Positions 23,351 to 31,379 of a stretch of DNA of 64,000 nucleotides are shown piece after piece. This DNA comes from Ruminococcus flavefaciens (lineage in GTDB: Bacteria > Bacillota > Clostridia > Oscillospirales > Ruminococcaceae): contig DFJW01000061.1 in the NCBI GenBank assembly GCA_002373775.1, positions 1 to 64,000 of the forward strand, read 5' to 3'. Positions within the stretch are counted from its first letter, which is position 1, and each line of letters begins with the position of its first letter. The notes beneath the pieces are model-generated. The model worked only from the letters and a program-made list of their open reading frames with translations. It had not been told where the DNA came from and searched no databases. Position numbers and translations under genes: made by a program.

Positions 23351-23379
23351 TTGACATTTCTGTGTTTATATTGTATCAT
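23351..23379 (+). promoter_or_regulatory. Sigma-A promoter of the Crp/Fnr-type regulator
   Basis: TTGACA at 23351-23356, 17-nt spacer, TATCAT at 23374-23379. Confidence 0.7.
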
Positions 23380-23397
23380 ATAAGAAAGAAAAAATCT

Positions 23398-23411
23398 GTT
23401 GCATATGCAAC
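23398..23411. promoter_or_regulatory. 14-bp palindrome, likely Crp/Fnr-family operator
   Basis: GTTGCATATGCAAC is perfectly symmetric. It lies downstream of the + start site (repression position) and about 41.5 nt upstream of the expected start of the divergent minus-strand transcript (-10 TACAAT at 23375-23370), the class II activation position. Confidence 0.65.
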
Positions 23412-23426
23412 AACGGAGGGATTTTT

Positions 23427-24089
23427 ATGAGACCGGAAGAAAATATATTGTTCAGAGGGATCGACAGCAGCGACTGCCTCAGGATGCTCGGCTGCTTCAA
23501 TACCGAGATCAGGACCTATAAGTCAGGCAGCCGCATTGGTGACTGTTCGGATAATACAGACAAGCTCGGCATCATCCTCAGCGGCAATGCCGTAATGGTG
23601 AGATACGATATCAACGGCGTGCGCACTATAATCGAAGACCTAAGCGAACAGAGCATTTTCGGCGCTTTCTTCACTCTTACTGCCGCTCAGCGCAGCGGCA
23701 TTGAGATCGTGTGCGAAAGCGAATGCAAAGTCATGTTCGTCAATCGCTCAGAGATCACCAAACGCTGCGAGAAGGCGTGTCAGTGTCATTCAAAGGTGGT
23801 CGAGAACCTCCTTGACCTCATGTCTGAAAAAGCACTGAGTCTCAGCGAGAGGATCGAAGTGCTGAGTCAGCGTTCCATAAGTGAAAAGCTCATCAGCTGC
23901 CTCAGGATCATCGAAGAAAAAACTCCCGAGGGAAAAACTCCGCAGATCCCGTTTTCAACTACGGCTCTCTCGGATTACCTCTGCGTGAACCGCAGTGCAT
24001 TGCAGCGTGAGATGACAAAACTGAAAAATGCCGGGATACTGACTATCTCCAAAAGGAAATTCAGACTGACAAGAAATCAGGATACCTGA
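23427..24089 (+). CDS. Crp/Fnr family transcriptional regulator
   Basis: 220 residues; CGGAGGG upstream of the ATG. N-terminal cyclic-nucleotide-binding-like beta barrel (LGIILSGNAVMVRYDINGV, LSEQSIFGAFF), dimerisation helix, and a C-terminal winged helix (FSTTALSDYLCVNRSALQREM). Several cysteines (CQCHSK near 118-123, CESEC) are present, but not the four-cysteine N-terminal pattern of Fnr. Such regulators neighbour rubrerythrins in many clostridia. It is divergent from the rbr operon and an operator-like palindrome lies in the shared region. Effector unknown. Confidence 0.88.
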   Translation: MRPEENILFRGIDSSDCLRMLGCFNTEIRTYKSGSRIGDCSDNTDKLGIILSGNAVMVRYDINGVRTIIEDLSEQSIFGAFFTLTAAQRSGIEIVCESECKVMFVNRSEITKRCEKACQCHSKVVENLLDLMSEKALSLSERIEVLSQRSISEKLISCLRIIEEKTPEGKTPQIPFSTTALSDYLCVNRSALQREMTKLKNAGILTISKRKFRLTRNQDT

Positions 24090-24148
24090 CGGCATTATGG
24101 CATGTCATGTATATTTTCTTTCAGCTAAGAAATAATCTGTAATATTTC

Positions 24149-24177
24149 TTGCTATTTTTCATATTCTGTGTTATACT
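24149..24177 (+). promoter_or_regulatory. Promoter of uppP
   Basis: TTGCTA at 24149-24154, 17-nt spacer, TATACT at 24172-24177. Confidence 0.5.
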
Positions 24178-24222
24178 TTATTATCTGAGAGAATTTACAT
24201 AAAGAAAGGAAATTTACCAATC

Positions 24223-25074
24223 ATGGAGATCATAAAATCCATAATACTCGGAATCGTTGAGGGCATAACGGAATGGCTCCCCATCAGCAGCACCGGTCAC
24301 CTCATACTCGTGAATGAACTTATCAACCTTGACAGATCAGAAGATTTCAAAGAGATGTTCAATGTCGTCATACAGCTCGGCGCAATAATGGCTGTCGTCG
24401 TCATATTCTGGCATAAACTCTGGCCATTCGGAAGCAGGAACAATCAGCACCCGCTTTCGGATAAGGGCGCAGGTGCTTACATAAAGACGGATATTTTCCA
24501 GATGTGGTTCAAAGTACTGGCAGCTTGTATCCCTGCCGCCGTCGTTGGTCTGGTCCTGGATGACTGGATAGACGAACACCTCTACAACGCATGGACCGTC
24601 GCAATTGCGCTCATAGTTTTCGGTATCGCGTTCATCGTCGTTGAAAACTGGAACAAAGATCGTACCCCAAAGATAAACAGCATCGGCGAACTCACCTACA
24701 AAGCTGCTTTCATAATCGGCATGTTCCAGCTGCTCGCTGCTGTATTCCCCGGCACTTCACGCTCGGGCGCTACTATAGTCGGTGCACTGCTCATAGGCGT
24801 ATCCCGTACAGTTGCAGCTGAATTTACGTTCTATCTCGCTATCCCTGTTATGTTCGGCGCAAGTCTGCTGAAGCTGATAAAATTCGGTTTTGATCTCTCA
24901 GGCATGGAACTTGCAGTGCTGCTCACGGGAATGATCGTAGCTTTCGCTGTTTCCATTGTCGTCATCAGATTCCTGATGGACTATATCAAAAAGCACGACT
25001 TCAAATTCTTCGGCTGGTACCGTATCATCCTCGGTATTCTGGTGCTGATCTATTTTGCATTTATCAGAAGCTGA
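24223..25074 (+). CDS. uppP: Undecaprenyl-diphosphate phosphatase
   Basis: 283 residues, polytopic membrane protein of the BacA/UppP family. It dephosphorylates undecaprenyl diphosphate to recycle the lipid carrier of peptidoglycan synthesis and gives bacitracin tolerance. Seen: GIVEGITEWLPISSTGHLIL near the N-terminus (the conserved (E/Q)xxxE motif) and FPGTSRSGATIVGALLIGVS (PGxSRSGAT motif), with about eight hydrophobic segments and normal length. AAAGGAA precedes the ATG. Monocistronic with its own promoter and terminator. Confidence 0.97.
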   Translation: MEIIKSIILGIVEGITEWLPISSTGHLILVNELINLDRSEDFKEMFNVVIQLGAIMAVVVIFWHKLWPFGSRNNQHPLSDKGAGAYIKTDIFQMWFKVLAACIPAAVVGLVLDDWIDEHLYNAWTVAIALIVFGIAFIVVENWNKDRTPKINSIGELTYKAAFIIGMFQLLAAVFPGTSRSGATIVGALLIGVSRTVAAEFTFYLAIPVMFGASLLKLIKFGFDLSGMELAVLLTGMIVAFAVSIVVIRFLMDYIKKHDFKFFGWYRIILGILVLIYFAFIRS

Positions 25075-25132
25075 GTACGGATCACAGCTGTTCCTCTCCG
25101 TATCAAAGTCGGATACTCATATAAAATTTCTG

Positions 25133-25170
25133 CCCCTGAGTGCTTGACAGTGCTCAGGGGTGTTGTATTT
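25133..25170 (+). terminator. Terminator of uppP
   Basis: CCCCTGAG (25133-25140) pairs with CTCAGGGG (25153-25160), then a T-rich tail. Confidence 0.7.
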
Positions 25171-25207
25171 ATCCGGCTGCTAAGATAACCGGAATCCATA
25201 TTATAAA

Positions 25208-25504
25208 TCATGTAAACAGTAAATACAAATAAGGAAATATTGTCATTATCTCATTGAACAATAAAAGCTTTTTTCCTATTCGGATCTTAAACTTCGTCCG
25301 CTCTTCCTTATAAAAATAAAAGCAACAAATAGTACTGGCGATAATATGTGTTATCCCAATTACTAAAATAACCCAATGCAATCTTATATTATAAAACTTA
25401 TTGTCATATCCAGTCAGGTCAAAACATATAATGATGAACCACGCGAGTAAGTCATTTATCAGATACGCAATAATGTCTATTAATGTAATAGCATTTCTTT
25501 TCAT
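25208..25504 (-). CDS. Small membrane protein, unknown function
   Basis: 98 residues on the minus strand from the ATG at 25504 (AGAGG upstream; an in-frame TTG at 25510 is less likely). Three hydrophobic segments are visible (IDIIAYLINDLLAWFIIICF, WVILVIGITHIIASTICC, LLLFNEIMTIFPYLYLLF) with a basic loop KEERTKFKIRIGKK. No family recognised. Its base composition is more AT-rich than its neighbours, hinting at recent acquisition. Confidence 0.6.
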   Translation of the reverse strand: MKRNAITLIDIIAYLINDLLAWFIIICFDLTGYDNKFYNIRLHWVILVIGITHIIASTICCFYFYKEERTKFKIRIGKKLLLFNEIMTIFPYLYLLFT

Positions 25505-25709
25505 ATACAAACCTCTGAATCCCGATTTATGTTAGTACAATAATATCATATTATTATGAAAATTGCAATATATGTGCGAATAAGCTTACAAATTGCGGTA
25601 TTCAGCTGCGTTCATTTGGTGCAGCGTCATGCTGCTTATACCACATTTTTAACACTGCACATCGGAGATGTTTTGCAAGAATCACGATACATTCTGCAAT
25701 ACTGTTCTA

Positions 25710-25738
25710 TTGACTTCGCTCCTGCAAGACATTATAAT
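25710..25738 (+). promoter_or_regulatory. Promoter of the GH43 gene
   Basis: TTGACT at 25710-25715, 17-nt spacer, TATAAT at 25733-25738. Confidence 0.65.
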
Positions 25739-25770
25739 TAAAAAAAGGCTCTTTGAAAGAAGGTACGAAT

Positions 25771-27246
25771 ATGATATATAAGAACCCTGTAGTGAAAGGT
25801 TTCTATCCGGATCCGAGCGTATGTGCGGCAAACGGCAGATACTATATGGTGTGCAGTTCTTTTCAGTTCTTCCCCGGCGTTCCGCTGTTTGAAAGCACTG
25901 ACCTTGTGAACTGGAAGCAGATCGGTCACTGTCTGACAAGAAGGAGTCAGGTGGAACTCGGGAATGCTGTCAGCTCAGGCGGTGTCTATGCTCCCACCAT
26001 AAGATACAACAACGGCACTTTCTATATGGTGACCACCAATACGTCTGTGGGAAGGAATTTTTATATCTCCACCACTGATATCTGCGGCGAATGGTCAGAA
26101 CCGGTATTTGTGGATCAGGGCGGAATAGATCCATCGCTGCTTTTCGATGACGGACACGTTTATTTCATCAGCAACGGCACTGACGATGAAGGGAATGAAG
26201 GCATAACTCAGTGTGAGATAGATATATCAACCGGAAAAAAGCTCTCTCCTTCCAGGACCATATGGAAAGGCTCGGGCGGAAGATATCTCGAATCGCCGCA
26301 TATGTACAGGATAAATGACGGATACATCCTCATGGCTGCTGAAGGCGGAACAGAATACGGACATATGATAACATACGCAAGAAGCGCTTCAGTCTGGGGT
26401 GAGTTTGAAGGATACAAAAATAACCCGGTTCTCACCAACCGCAACCTCGGCGGTTTTGAGATACAGGGCGTTGGCCATGGTGACCTCGTTCAGGCTCCGG
26501 ACGGGAATTGGTTCATCCTGCACCTCGGATTCAGACAGATCGACCGGTGGATGCCGTATCATCACCTCGGCAGGGAAGTTTTCCTCACACCTGTTCATTT
26601 CGGCAACGACGGCTGGTTCACTGCCGGCGATAACGGTACTACCGCTCATGAATACGAGATCGGTATTGAAGGCGTTCAGAACGAAAAGAAGGTCTGGGAT
26701 CTGAAGAACACTGATCCGGCTGTTGACTGGTGCTTCATGCGTCATCCGGAAACGGAAAACTATGAGCTTTCAGGGGAAAGATTCATCCTTCACGGTACTG
26801 ACAAAACTCTGGACGATATCGCTTCACCGACCTTCATCGCTCTGAGGCAGAAGGATCTCTGCGGCACTATAAAATGCAGCATTTCACTTGACCGCGGAGA
26901 AGCCGGCGTGACACTTTTCATGGACGAGCAGCAGCATTACGATCTGGCTCTGCGCTGTGAAAATGGACGCTTTGAAGCTGTATTGAAGCTGAATATCGGT
27001 GATATCAAGCACGTTCAGAAATCAGTTCCCATACAGGATAACAATGCGGTTCTTGAAATAGAAATGAGCAATTTCGTGTACCATTTCTATGTCACCAGCA
27101 GAGGTAAAAAATATGACCTCGGAACTGCACAGACAAAGTACCTGTCTTCAGAAGTAGCCTCCGGATTCACCGGCGTTATGATCGGACTTTATGCACAGCA
27201 GGAAAATACTGCCGTTTTCACGGATTTCTCAGTCTCCTATGACTGA
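25771..27246 (+). CDS. GH43 family beta-xylosidase / alpha-L-arabinofuranosidase
   Basis: 491 residues from the ATG at 25771 (AGAAGG 7 nt upstream). No signal peptide, so it probably acts in the cytoplasm on imported oligosaccharides. Five-bladed propeller GH43 domain: base Asp in GFYPDPSV (D14), pKa-modulating Asp in GGIDPSLLF, acid Glu in YLESPHMYR. From about residue 315 a C-terminal beta-sandwich typical of xylosidase-type GH43 enzymes follows (IALRQKDLCGTIKCSI, EAGVTLFMDEQQHYDL). Family members release xylose or arabinose from xylan side chains; the exact specificity cannot be told. Converges with pnuC, overlapping its end by 10 nt. Confidence 0.92.
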   Translation: MIYKNPVVKGFYPDPSVCAANGRYYMVCSSFQFFPGVPLFESTDLVNWKQIGHCLTRRSQVELGNAVSSGGVYAPTIRYNNGTFYMVTTNTSVGRNFYISTTDICGEWSEPVFVDQGGIDPSLLFDDGHVYFISNGTDDEGNEGITQCEIDISTGKKLSPSRTIWKGSGGRYLESPHMYRINDGYILMAAEGGTEYGHMITYARSASVWGEFEGYKNNPVLTNRNLGGFEIQGVGHGDLVQAPDGNWFILHLGFRQIDRWMPYHHLGREVFLTPVHFGNDGWFTAGDNGTTAHEYEIGIEGVQNEKKVWDLKNTDPAVDWCFMRHPETENYELSGERFILHGTDKTLDDIASPTFIALRQKDLCGTIKCSISLDRGEAGVTLFMDEQQHYDLALRCENGRFEAVLKLNIGDIKHVQKSVPIQDNNAVLEIEMSNFVYHFYVTSRGKKYDLGTAQTKYLSSEVASGFTGVMIGLYAQQENTAVFTDFSVSYD

Positions 27247-27950
27247 TCTCCTTTTTCAAGCAGCTTTGCCATTATTGCCTGACGTTTCTCCATGGCTTTC
27301 CAGTTCACGAATCCATACAGGTCATTTACAAGGAACACCACAAAGCATATCAGTACGGATACGCAGGAAATATCCGAAACTGCGGCAAGTGCCCAGAGTA
27401 CTATGAGTACGATGTCGTTGCAGGCGTAGGCGACAGCAAAATACGCACTGCGCCGGAATGTCAGACACGCTGCCGCAAAACTCGTCGTAACTGACAAAGT
27501 ACTGACCGCCAGATTTGCAGTTCCGAAATATCTGAGGATAAAATAGAAAATCATAGTTACAGCCGCCGCAAGGAGCATGATGATCTCTGCATCTCTCTTT
27601 TTCAGGCGGTTTACTTTTACCTCTGCCCTGCTTTCCGGCGAAGGATTCAGAAGCCATGATATCAGTGAGACAGCTGCCATAGGCGCGGTCATCCCAAGGT
27701 ATGTTATCATCTCTCCGTAATACCGGACACCGAATGATATTATACCGTATAGTATGCTGAATGTGATGCCGAGAACATGTCCCAGAGGATTTCCCTTTGC
27801 GCAGAATATCAGCGATGTCACGCCGATAAGTGAAGCTATCAGCGTGAATACTCCTTCTCCTCCGAGAGCAAGGAACGATGCTGTTATAAGCAGTACCGAG
27901 CTTCCCCACAGACACAGTTCAAAACGTGTGAAATATCCTTTTATACTCAT
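27237..27950 (-). CDS. pnuC: PnuC-type nicotinamide riboside / vitamin transporter
   Basis: 237 residues from the ATG at 27950 (GGAGGT upstream). Seven or so hydrophobic helices; the family signature NPLGHVLGITFSILYGIISF and GEMITYLGMT, and a later AVAYACNDIVLIVLWALA, match PnuC permeases, which move nicotinamide riboside or, in related groups, thiamine or riboflavin by facilitated diffusion. Specificity cannot be decided. The leader contains a hairpin plus T run directly before the ribosome site. Confidence 0.85.
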   Translation of the reverse strand: MSIKGYFTRFELCLWGSSVLLITASFLALGGEGVFTLIASLIGVTSLIFCAKGNPLGHVLGITFSILYGIISFGVRYYGEMITYLGMTAPMAAVSLISWLLNPSPESRAEVKVNRLKKRDAEIIMLLAAAVTMIFYFILRYFGTANLAVSTLSVTTSFAAACLTFRRSAYFAVAYACNDIVLIVLWALAAVSDISCVSVLICFVVFLVNDLYGFVNWKAMEKRQAIMAKLLEKGDQS

Positions 27951-27959
27951 TTTTACCTC

Positions 27960-28015
27960 CAAAAAAAGCACTTGCCGGTACAGCTTCAAAGACCTAACGC
28001 TGTACGACAAATGCT
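27960..28015 (-). promoter_or_regulatory. Hairpin with T run in the pnuC leader (possible attenuator)
   Basis: On the minus strand AGCATTTG (28015-28008) pairs with CAAGTGCT (27974-27967), and inside it GTACAGC (28005-27999) pairs with GCTGTAC (27984-27978). A run of seven T follows and the Shine-Dalgarno site comes next. The form is that of an intrinsic terminator inside a leader, as in riboswitch expression platforms; no known aptamer consensus was recognised in the roughly 65 nt before it. Confidence 0.45.
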
Positions 28016-28080
28016 TTCACATTACCTACCCGGTGGCAGTTTATTATTCTTTCATCATGTAAGCTTACTGTTATATAATA

Positions 28081-29139
28081 TCACTTATTTCCGCCGATGT
28101 CAACAATATTGAAAAATATCCTGCTGTCAAATGGTCTGAACCTGACGAGTCTGCGTCTGTTTTTGTGCAGCACTCTGCCCTTTTCATCGTTCACGGGAGA
28201 AATAGTGAATTTACCGCCTTTGCGGTGTGCGATTCGGAAAACGTCACCGTGATCCCCGACACTAAGCGGCTCTCCTTCGTGCATGAAACGTATCCCCTCT
28301 TCCCGTACACTGATATCAACAGGCGGAAGATCACTGAACACCTTAGCCTTCATGCCGTCTGTGACATAATGTGCCTCCTCCGGAGATAGTCTGGTGTCTT
28401 CCATGAATCGCAGAAGCAGTGCTGCTACACAGCCCTCTGCTGTATGAAGTCTCTTCTTTATGGAAGCTGCTGCATCAGTCTTGAGCGTGACGTACTCACC
28501 TACCTGTGCTTCAACTATGCTGTTGAGCGGGACTTCAAAACCGCTGCGGTCAGCAAAGAGCGACAACTGCTCTTCTGTAAGCGGCTGCTTTTCCACGGAA
28601 TCAGGATACATCGCCCTCGCAAGATCTTCATATGCTTCGTGCAGTTTTCCGAAACGTGATTTATACGTCATTCGTGTAGCATGAGGAAGGCAGGTGATAT
28701 CTGCCGCCATGTGTATGGCTCGTCCGAGATACTGAGCTCCGCGGTGCTCGTATCCGGACATCCATGAAGTCAGCGCCATTGTATAGTCCTCTTCAAGCAT
28801 TGTACGCGCACTTTTCGAGAACATCCATATGCCGTTCCTGTAATAACCGCAGAAAGGTTTAAGACGCATGCCGAGAGAATTGCTGCCGCAGTAGTAATGC
28901 CTGCCTGCTCCCTTTTCGTAGTCGCCGGTGTCGTCAGGGCGGCATGTCTCGTTTATAATGGCATCCACAACGTCTTCGCTGTAGAATATCTCAGCCTCCG
29001 GAACAAGTTCTGCAAGCAGCGGCAGCGCCCGCCATATGAGCGTCTTATGCACGGATCTGTATTCGCTGCTGCGTATTTTAAGGTAGTGCTGGCGCTGCTT
29101 TTCCATTTCAGCAGCGACACTTTTCCACTTGCGGTCCAT
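28081..29139 (-). CDS. Zinc-dependent phospholipase C-like protein
   Basis: 352 residues from the ATG at 29139 (GAAGGGGGA upstream). The block YLGRAIHMAADITCLPHATR (conserved H, D, H) and upstream GRHYYCGSN and WMSGYEHRG match the all-helical zinc-dependent phospholipase C / S1-P1 nuclease-like family. No signal peptide is visible from this start, unlike secreted clostridial PLCs, and the C-terminal 70 residues form a basic domain of unknown type. The function may be a phosphodiesterase acting in the cytoplasm; the lack of a signal makes a toxin role unlikely. Alternative upstream starts reach 29379 but have no ribosome site. Confidence 0.75.
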   Translation of the reverse strand: MDRKWKSVAAEMEKQRQHYLKIRSSEYRSVHKTLIWRALPLLAELVPEAEIFYSEDVVDAIINETCRPDDTGDYEKGAGRHYYCGSNSLGMRLKPFCGYYRNGIWMFSKSARTMLEEDYTMALTSWMSGYEHRGAQYLGRAIHMAADITCLPHATRMTYKSRFGKLHEAYEDLARAMYPDSVEKQPLTEEQLSLFADRSGFEVPLNSIVEAQVGEYVTLKTDAAASIKKRLHTAEGCVAALLLRFMEDTRLSPEEAHYVTDGMKAKVFSDLPPVDISVREEGIRFMHEGEPLSVGDHGDVFRIAHRKGGKFTISPVNDEKGRVLHKNRRRLVRFRPFDSRIFFNIVDIGGNK

Positions 29140-29264
29140 CTTATCCCCCTTCCTAAAATTACTATATACTAACATGATTATACTACATTCCGCATAAGAA
29201 ATCAAGTATGAACTCAAGAATGCGGATGTTTCCTTCTGCATCCTGCTTTGCCGGGATATGATAT

Positions 29265-29305
29265 AAAAATTCCCTGTCATCAGCTCTGAACCGATAACAG
29301 GGAAT
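29265..29305 (-). terminator. Terminator of the HU operon
   Basis: On the minus strand ATTCCCTGT / ACAGGGAAT form a 9-bp stem followed by TTTTTAT. Confidence 0.7.
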
Positions 29306-29335
29306 GATTGGATACTGTTTTTATAAGGCCTTAAC

Positions 29336-29671
29336 TCAAGCAAGATCGAAATCGCCGAACTTCTCGTCGTCGATAACATAGAATACCTTATTGATCTCAG
29401 GTCTTACATATACAACGACTTTATTAGCTGTCTTTACGCCGGCAATGCTCTTAGCCTTGTCGATAAGCTCTGTACCTGTGATCTCACCGCCGTTAGCCTG
29501 GATAACGACCTTTCTCTCCTCAGCAGCAGCCTTCTTTGCAGCAGGCTTCTTCTCAGCAGCAGTTGTCTTCTTTGCAGCAGTTGTCTTCTTTGCAGCGGGC
29601 TTCTTTTCAGCAGCCTCAGCAACAGTTGCCTTAACCTCTTCTGTTACAGCAGTTTCATTCTTCTTAGCCAT
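29336..29671 (-). CDS. Lys/Ala-rich DUF6465-type protein
   Basis: 111 residues. The N-terminal half is a histone-H1-like Lys/Ala repeat (KKPAAKKTTAAKKTTAAEKK and similar), the C-terminal half a small alpha/beta domain (KVVIQANGGEITGTELIDKA, VVYVRPEINKVFYVIDDE) of the DUF6465 type. Located 18 nt after the HU gene in the same operon. The cationic tail fits DNA binding; partnership with HU in nucleoid organisation is inferred from linkage. Confidence 0.8.
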   Translation of the reverse strand: MAKKNETAVTEEVKATVAEAAEKKPAAKKTTAAKKTTAAEKKPAAKKAAAEERKVVIQANGGEITGTELIDKAKSIAGVKTANKVVVYVRPEINKVFYVIDDEKFGDFDLA

Positions 29672-29689
29672 TATAGCTTCCTCCTTGAA

Positions 29690-29965
29690 TTACTTGTTTA
29701 CAGCTGTCTTGAGAGCCTGACCAGCCTTGAAAGCAGGTGCCTTTGAAGCAGGTGCAGTCATCTTCTTCTTTGTCTGGGGATTAATAACTACCTTCTCTTT
29801 GCGGTCGCGAACTTCGAATGTACCGAAACCTACGATAGAAACCTTGTCTCCGCCAGCGAGAGCTTCTGTGATTGTAGAAATGATTGCATTAACAGCAGCC
29901 TCAGCGTTCTTCTTTGTAGAATCAGTCTTATCAGCAACTGCATTGATTAACTCTGTCTTTGTCAT
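29690..29965 (-). CDS. hup: Histone-like DNA-binding protein HU
   Basis: 91 residues from the ATG at 29965 (GGAGGAT upstream). Complete HU fold: MTKTELINAVADKT, SIVGFGTFEVRDRKEK, then an arm with INPQTKKKM and a PAFKAGQALK end. Homodimeric nucleoid protein that bends DNA. It has a consensus promoter and is followed by the Lys/Ala-rich gene. Confidence 0.97.
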   Translation of the reverse strand: MTKTELINAVADKTDSTKKNAEAAVNAIISTITEALAGGDKVSIVGFGTFEVRDRKEKVVINPQTKKKMTAPASKAPAFKAGQALKTAVNK

Positions 29966-30000
29966 ATTTTTATCCTCCAATATAAAGATTTTACACTTGA

Positions 30001-30029
30001 ATTATATACCCTTTGTACCGATTTGTCAA
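30001..30029 (-). promoter_or_regulatory. Consensus promoter of hup
   Basis: On the minus strand TTGACA (30029-30024), 17-nt spacer, TATAAT (30006-30001): a perfect sigma-A promoter. Confidence 0.85.
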
Positions 30030-30339
30030 GGAATTGCGAAAAAAATGACAAAACGCCCGATATCACGACGCTGAGCCGGTGTTTTTTATGTAAAACAGCT
30101 ATAGAACCCCGATATTTCGCGAAAATCCCGTTGTACACATCCACGTTTCAAGCTCCGATCAGCCCGTTATCAGTACGGATCGCCGTGATGATAGAACAGT
30201 AAAAAAGGTAATGGCAATTTTGTCTTGCAGCTTATATCCTATTTTTCTGAGTTGCAATACTTTTTGAGAAACATCAGCTTTATCACGCAGCTTTGTCAGG
30301 CTTTCCGGATGAAATATTTGTGAAATTTCTCCAAACGCA

Positions 30340-30390
30340 TTGACAGAAAGCTGTGCATGTGGTATAATCAAATATGATAACCATTATCAT
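30340..30390 (+). promoter_or_regulatory. Zinc operon promoter with Zur/Fur-type box
   Basis: TTGACA (30340-30345), 17-nt spacer, TATAAT (30363-30368), a perfect promoter, with the inverted repeat ATGATAA-N3-TTATCAT (30374-30390) covering the expected start. The position fits metal-dependent repression. Confidence 0.8.
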
Positions 30391-30410
30391 TTTTAGCGGA
30401 GGTAAATTCA

Positions 30411-31379
30411 ATGCTCAGAAAATTCACAATTGCAGCAATGTGCTTGTGTACCGCATGCCTTCCACTGTTCGGATGCGGCACCAAAGGCAGCGGAGCTGAT
30501 GACAATAAACTGAAGATAGTATGCACCATTTTCCCTGAGTACGACTGGGTGAATAACCTGCTCGGAGATCACGCTGAGGATGCCAATGTAACTTATCTTA
30601 TGAAAGGCGGCACCGATCTTCACAACTTCCAGCCTTCAGCAGATGATATCATCAGTATTTCCGACTGCGACCTATTTATATATGTCGGCGGTGAATCTGA
30701 CAGCTGGGCTGAAGATGCACTGGAAACTGCTATAAACGAGGACATGCAGGTGATAAAACTGCTCGACGCTATCGGCGATTCTGCCGTTGCTGAAGAACTC
30801 GTTCCCGGAATGGCTGCTGCCGAAGAAGACGAGGATGAGGATGCTTTCGATGAACATGTCTGGCTCTCTCTGAAAAATGCGGAAGTCATATGCAGCTGCA
30901 TCACCGATAAGCTCTGTGCTGCCGATAAGGACAACGCTGAGGATTACAGGAATAATCTGGCTTCTTATACCGAAAAGCTGAACGCTCTGGACATGCAGTT
31001 CGAAGAAATGCTCGGCAGTGCTGCTTCACATACGCTTATCTTCGGCGACCGTTTCCCCTTCAGATACTTCACCAATGATTACAGCCTTGAATACTATGCT
31101 GCTTTTCCGGGCTGTGCTTCACAGTCAGACATCCCCTTTGAAACTGTTATCGCTCTTGCAGACCGCATAGACGAAACTCATTCAGATACGATATTCATTC
31201 TCGAAGGTACGGATCCTTCAATGGCTGAAACTATTATAAGCAATACAGAAGCTAAAAACGCTTCGATAGCTGTCCTCGACTCTTTGCAGTCCGTTAGTGA
31301 CAGCGACATAAAAAGCGGAAAAACATACCTCTCTGCTATGCAGAACAACTATGACATACTGAAAGAGGCGCTAAATTAA
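30411..31379 (+). CDS. znuA: Zinc ABC transporter substrate-binding lipoprotein
   Basis: 322 residues. Lipobox LFGC at the end of the signal peptide; cluster A-I solute-binding fold. Candidate metal ligands: H in TDLHNFQPS, H in FDEHVWLS, D in IFGDRFPFRYF (where many ZnuA have His) and a C-terminal acidic residue in EGTDPSMAE. A short acidic loop (EEDEDEDAFDEH) takes the place of the His-rich loop of Gram-negative ZnuA. First gene of a four- to five-gene operon; the stop overlaps the ATPase start (TTAATG). Zinc (or manganese) binding is inferred from family and the Zur-like box. Confidence 0.92.
   Translation: MLRKFTIAAMCLCTACLPLFGCGTKGSGADDNKLKIVCTIFPEYDWVNNLLGDHAEDANVTYLMKGGTDLHNFQPSADDIISISDCDLFIYVGGESDSWAEDALETAINEDMQVIKLLDAIGDSAVAEELVPGMAAAEEDEDEDAFDEHVWLSLKNAEVICSCITDKLCAADKDNAEDYRNNLASYTEKLNALDMQFEEMLGSAASHTLIFGDRFPFRYFTNDYSLEYYAAFPGCASQSDIPFETVIALADRIDETHSDTIFILEGTDPSMAETIISNTEAKNASIAVLDSLQSVSDSDIKSGKTYLSAMQNNYDILKEALN

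Larger units (their letters stand above)
29966..30410. other. 445-nt intergenic region with two divergent promoters
   Basis: Holds the hup promoter on the minus side and the Zur/Fur-boxed zinc operon promoter on the plus side. Between them (about 30030-30335) I see no gene or RNA family; the short open frames have no ribosome sites. Confidence 0.6.

Noticed and set aside
27951..28080. TPP or FMN riboswitch ahead of pnuC
   Set aside because: GGGTAGGTAATG looks slightly like part of a TPP aptamer, but the CTGAGA half and other core pieces are missing.
30159..30371. 70-residue minus-strand frame between hup and znuA
   Set aside because: No ribosome site and it spans the consensus promoter of the zinc operon.
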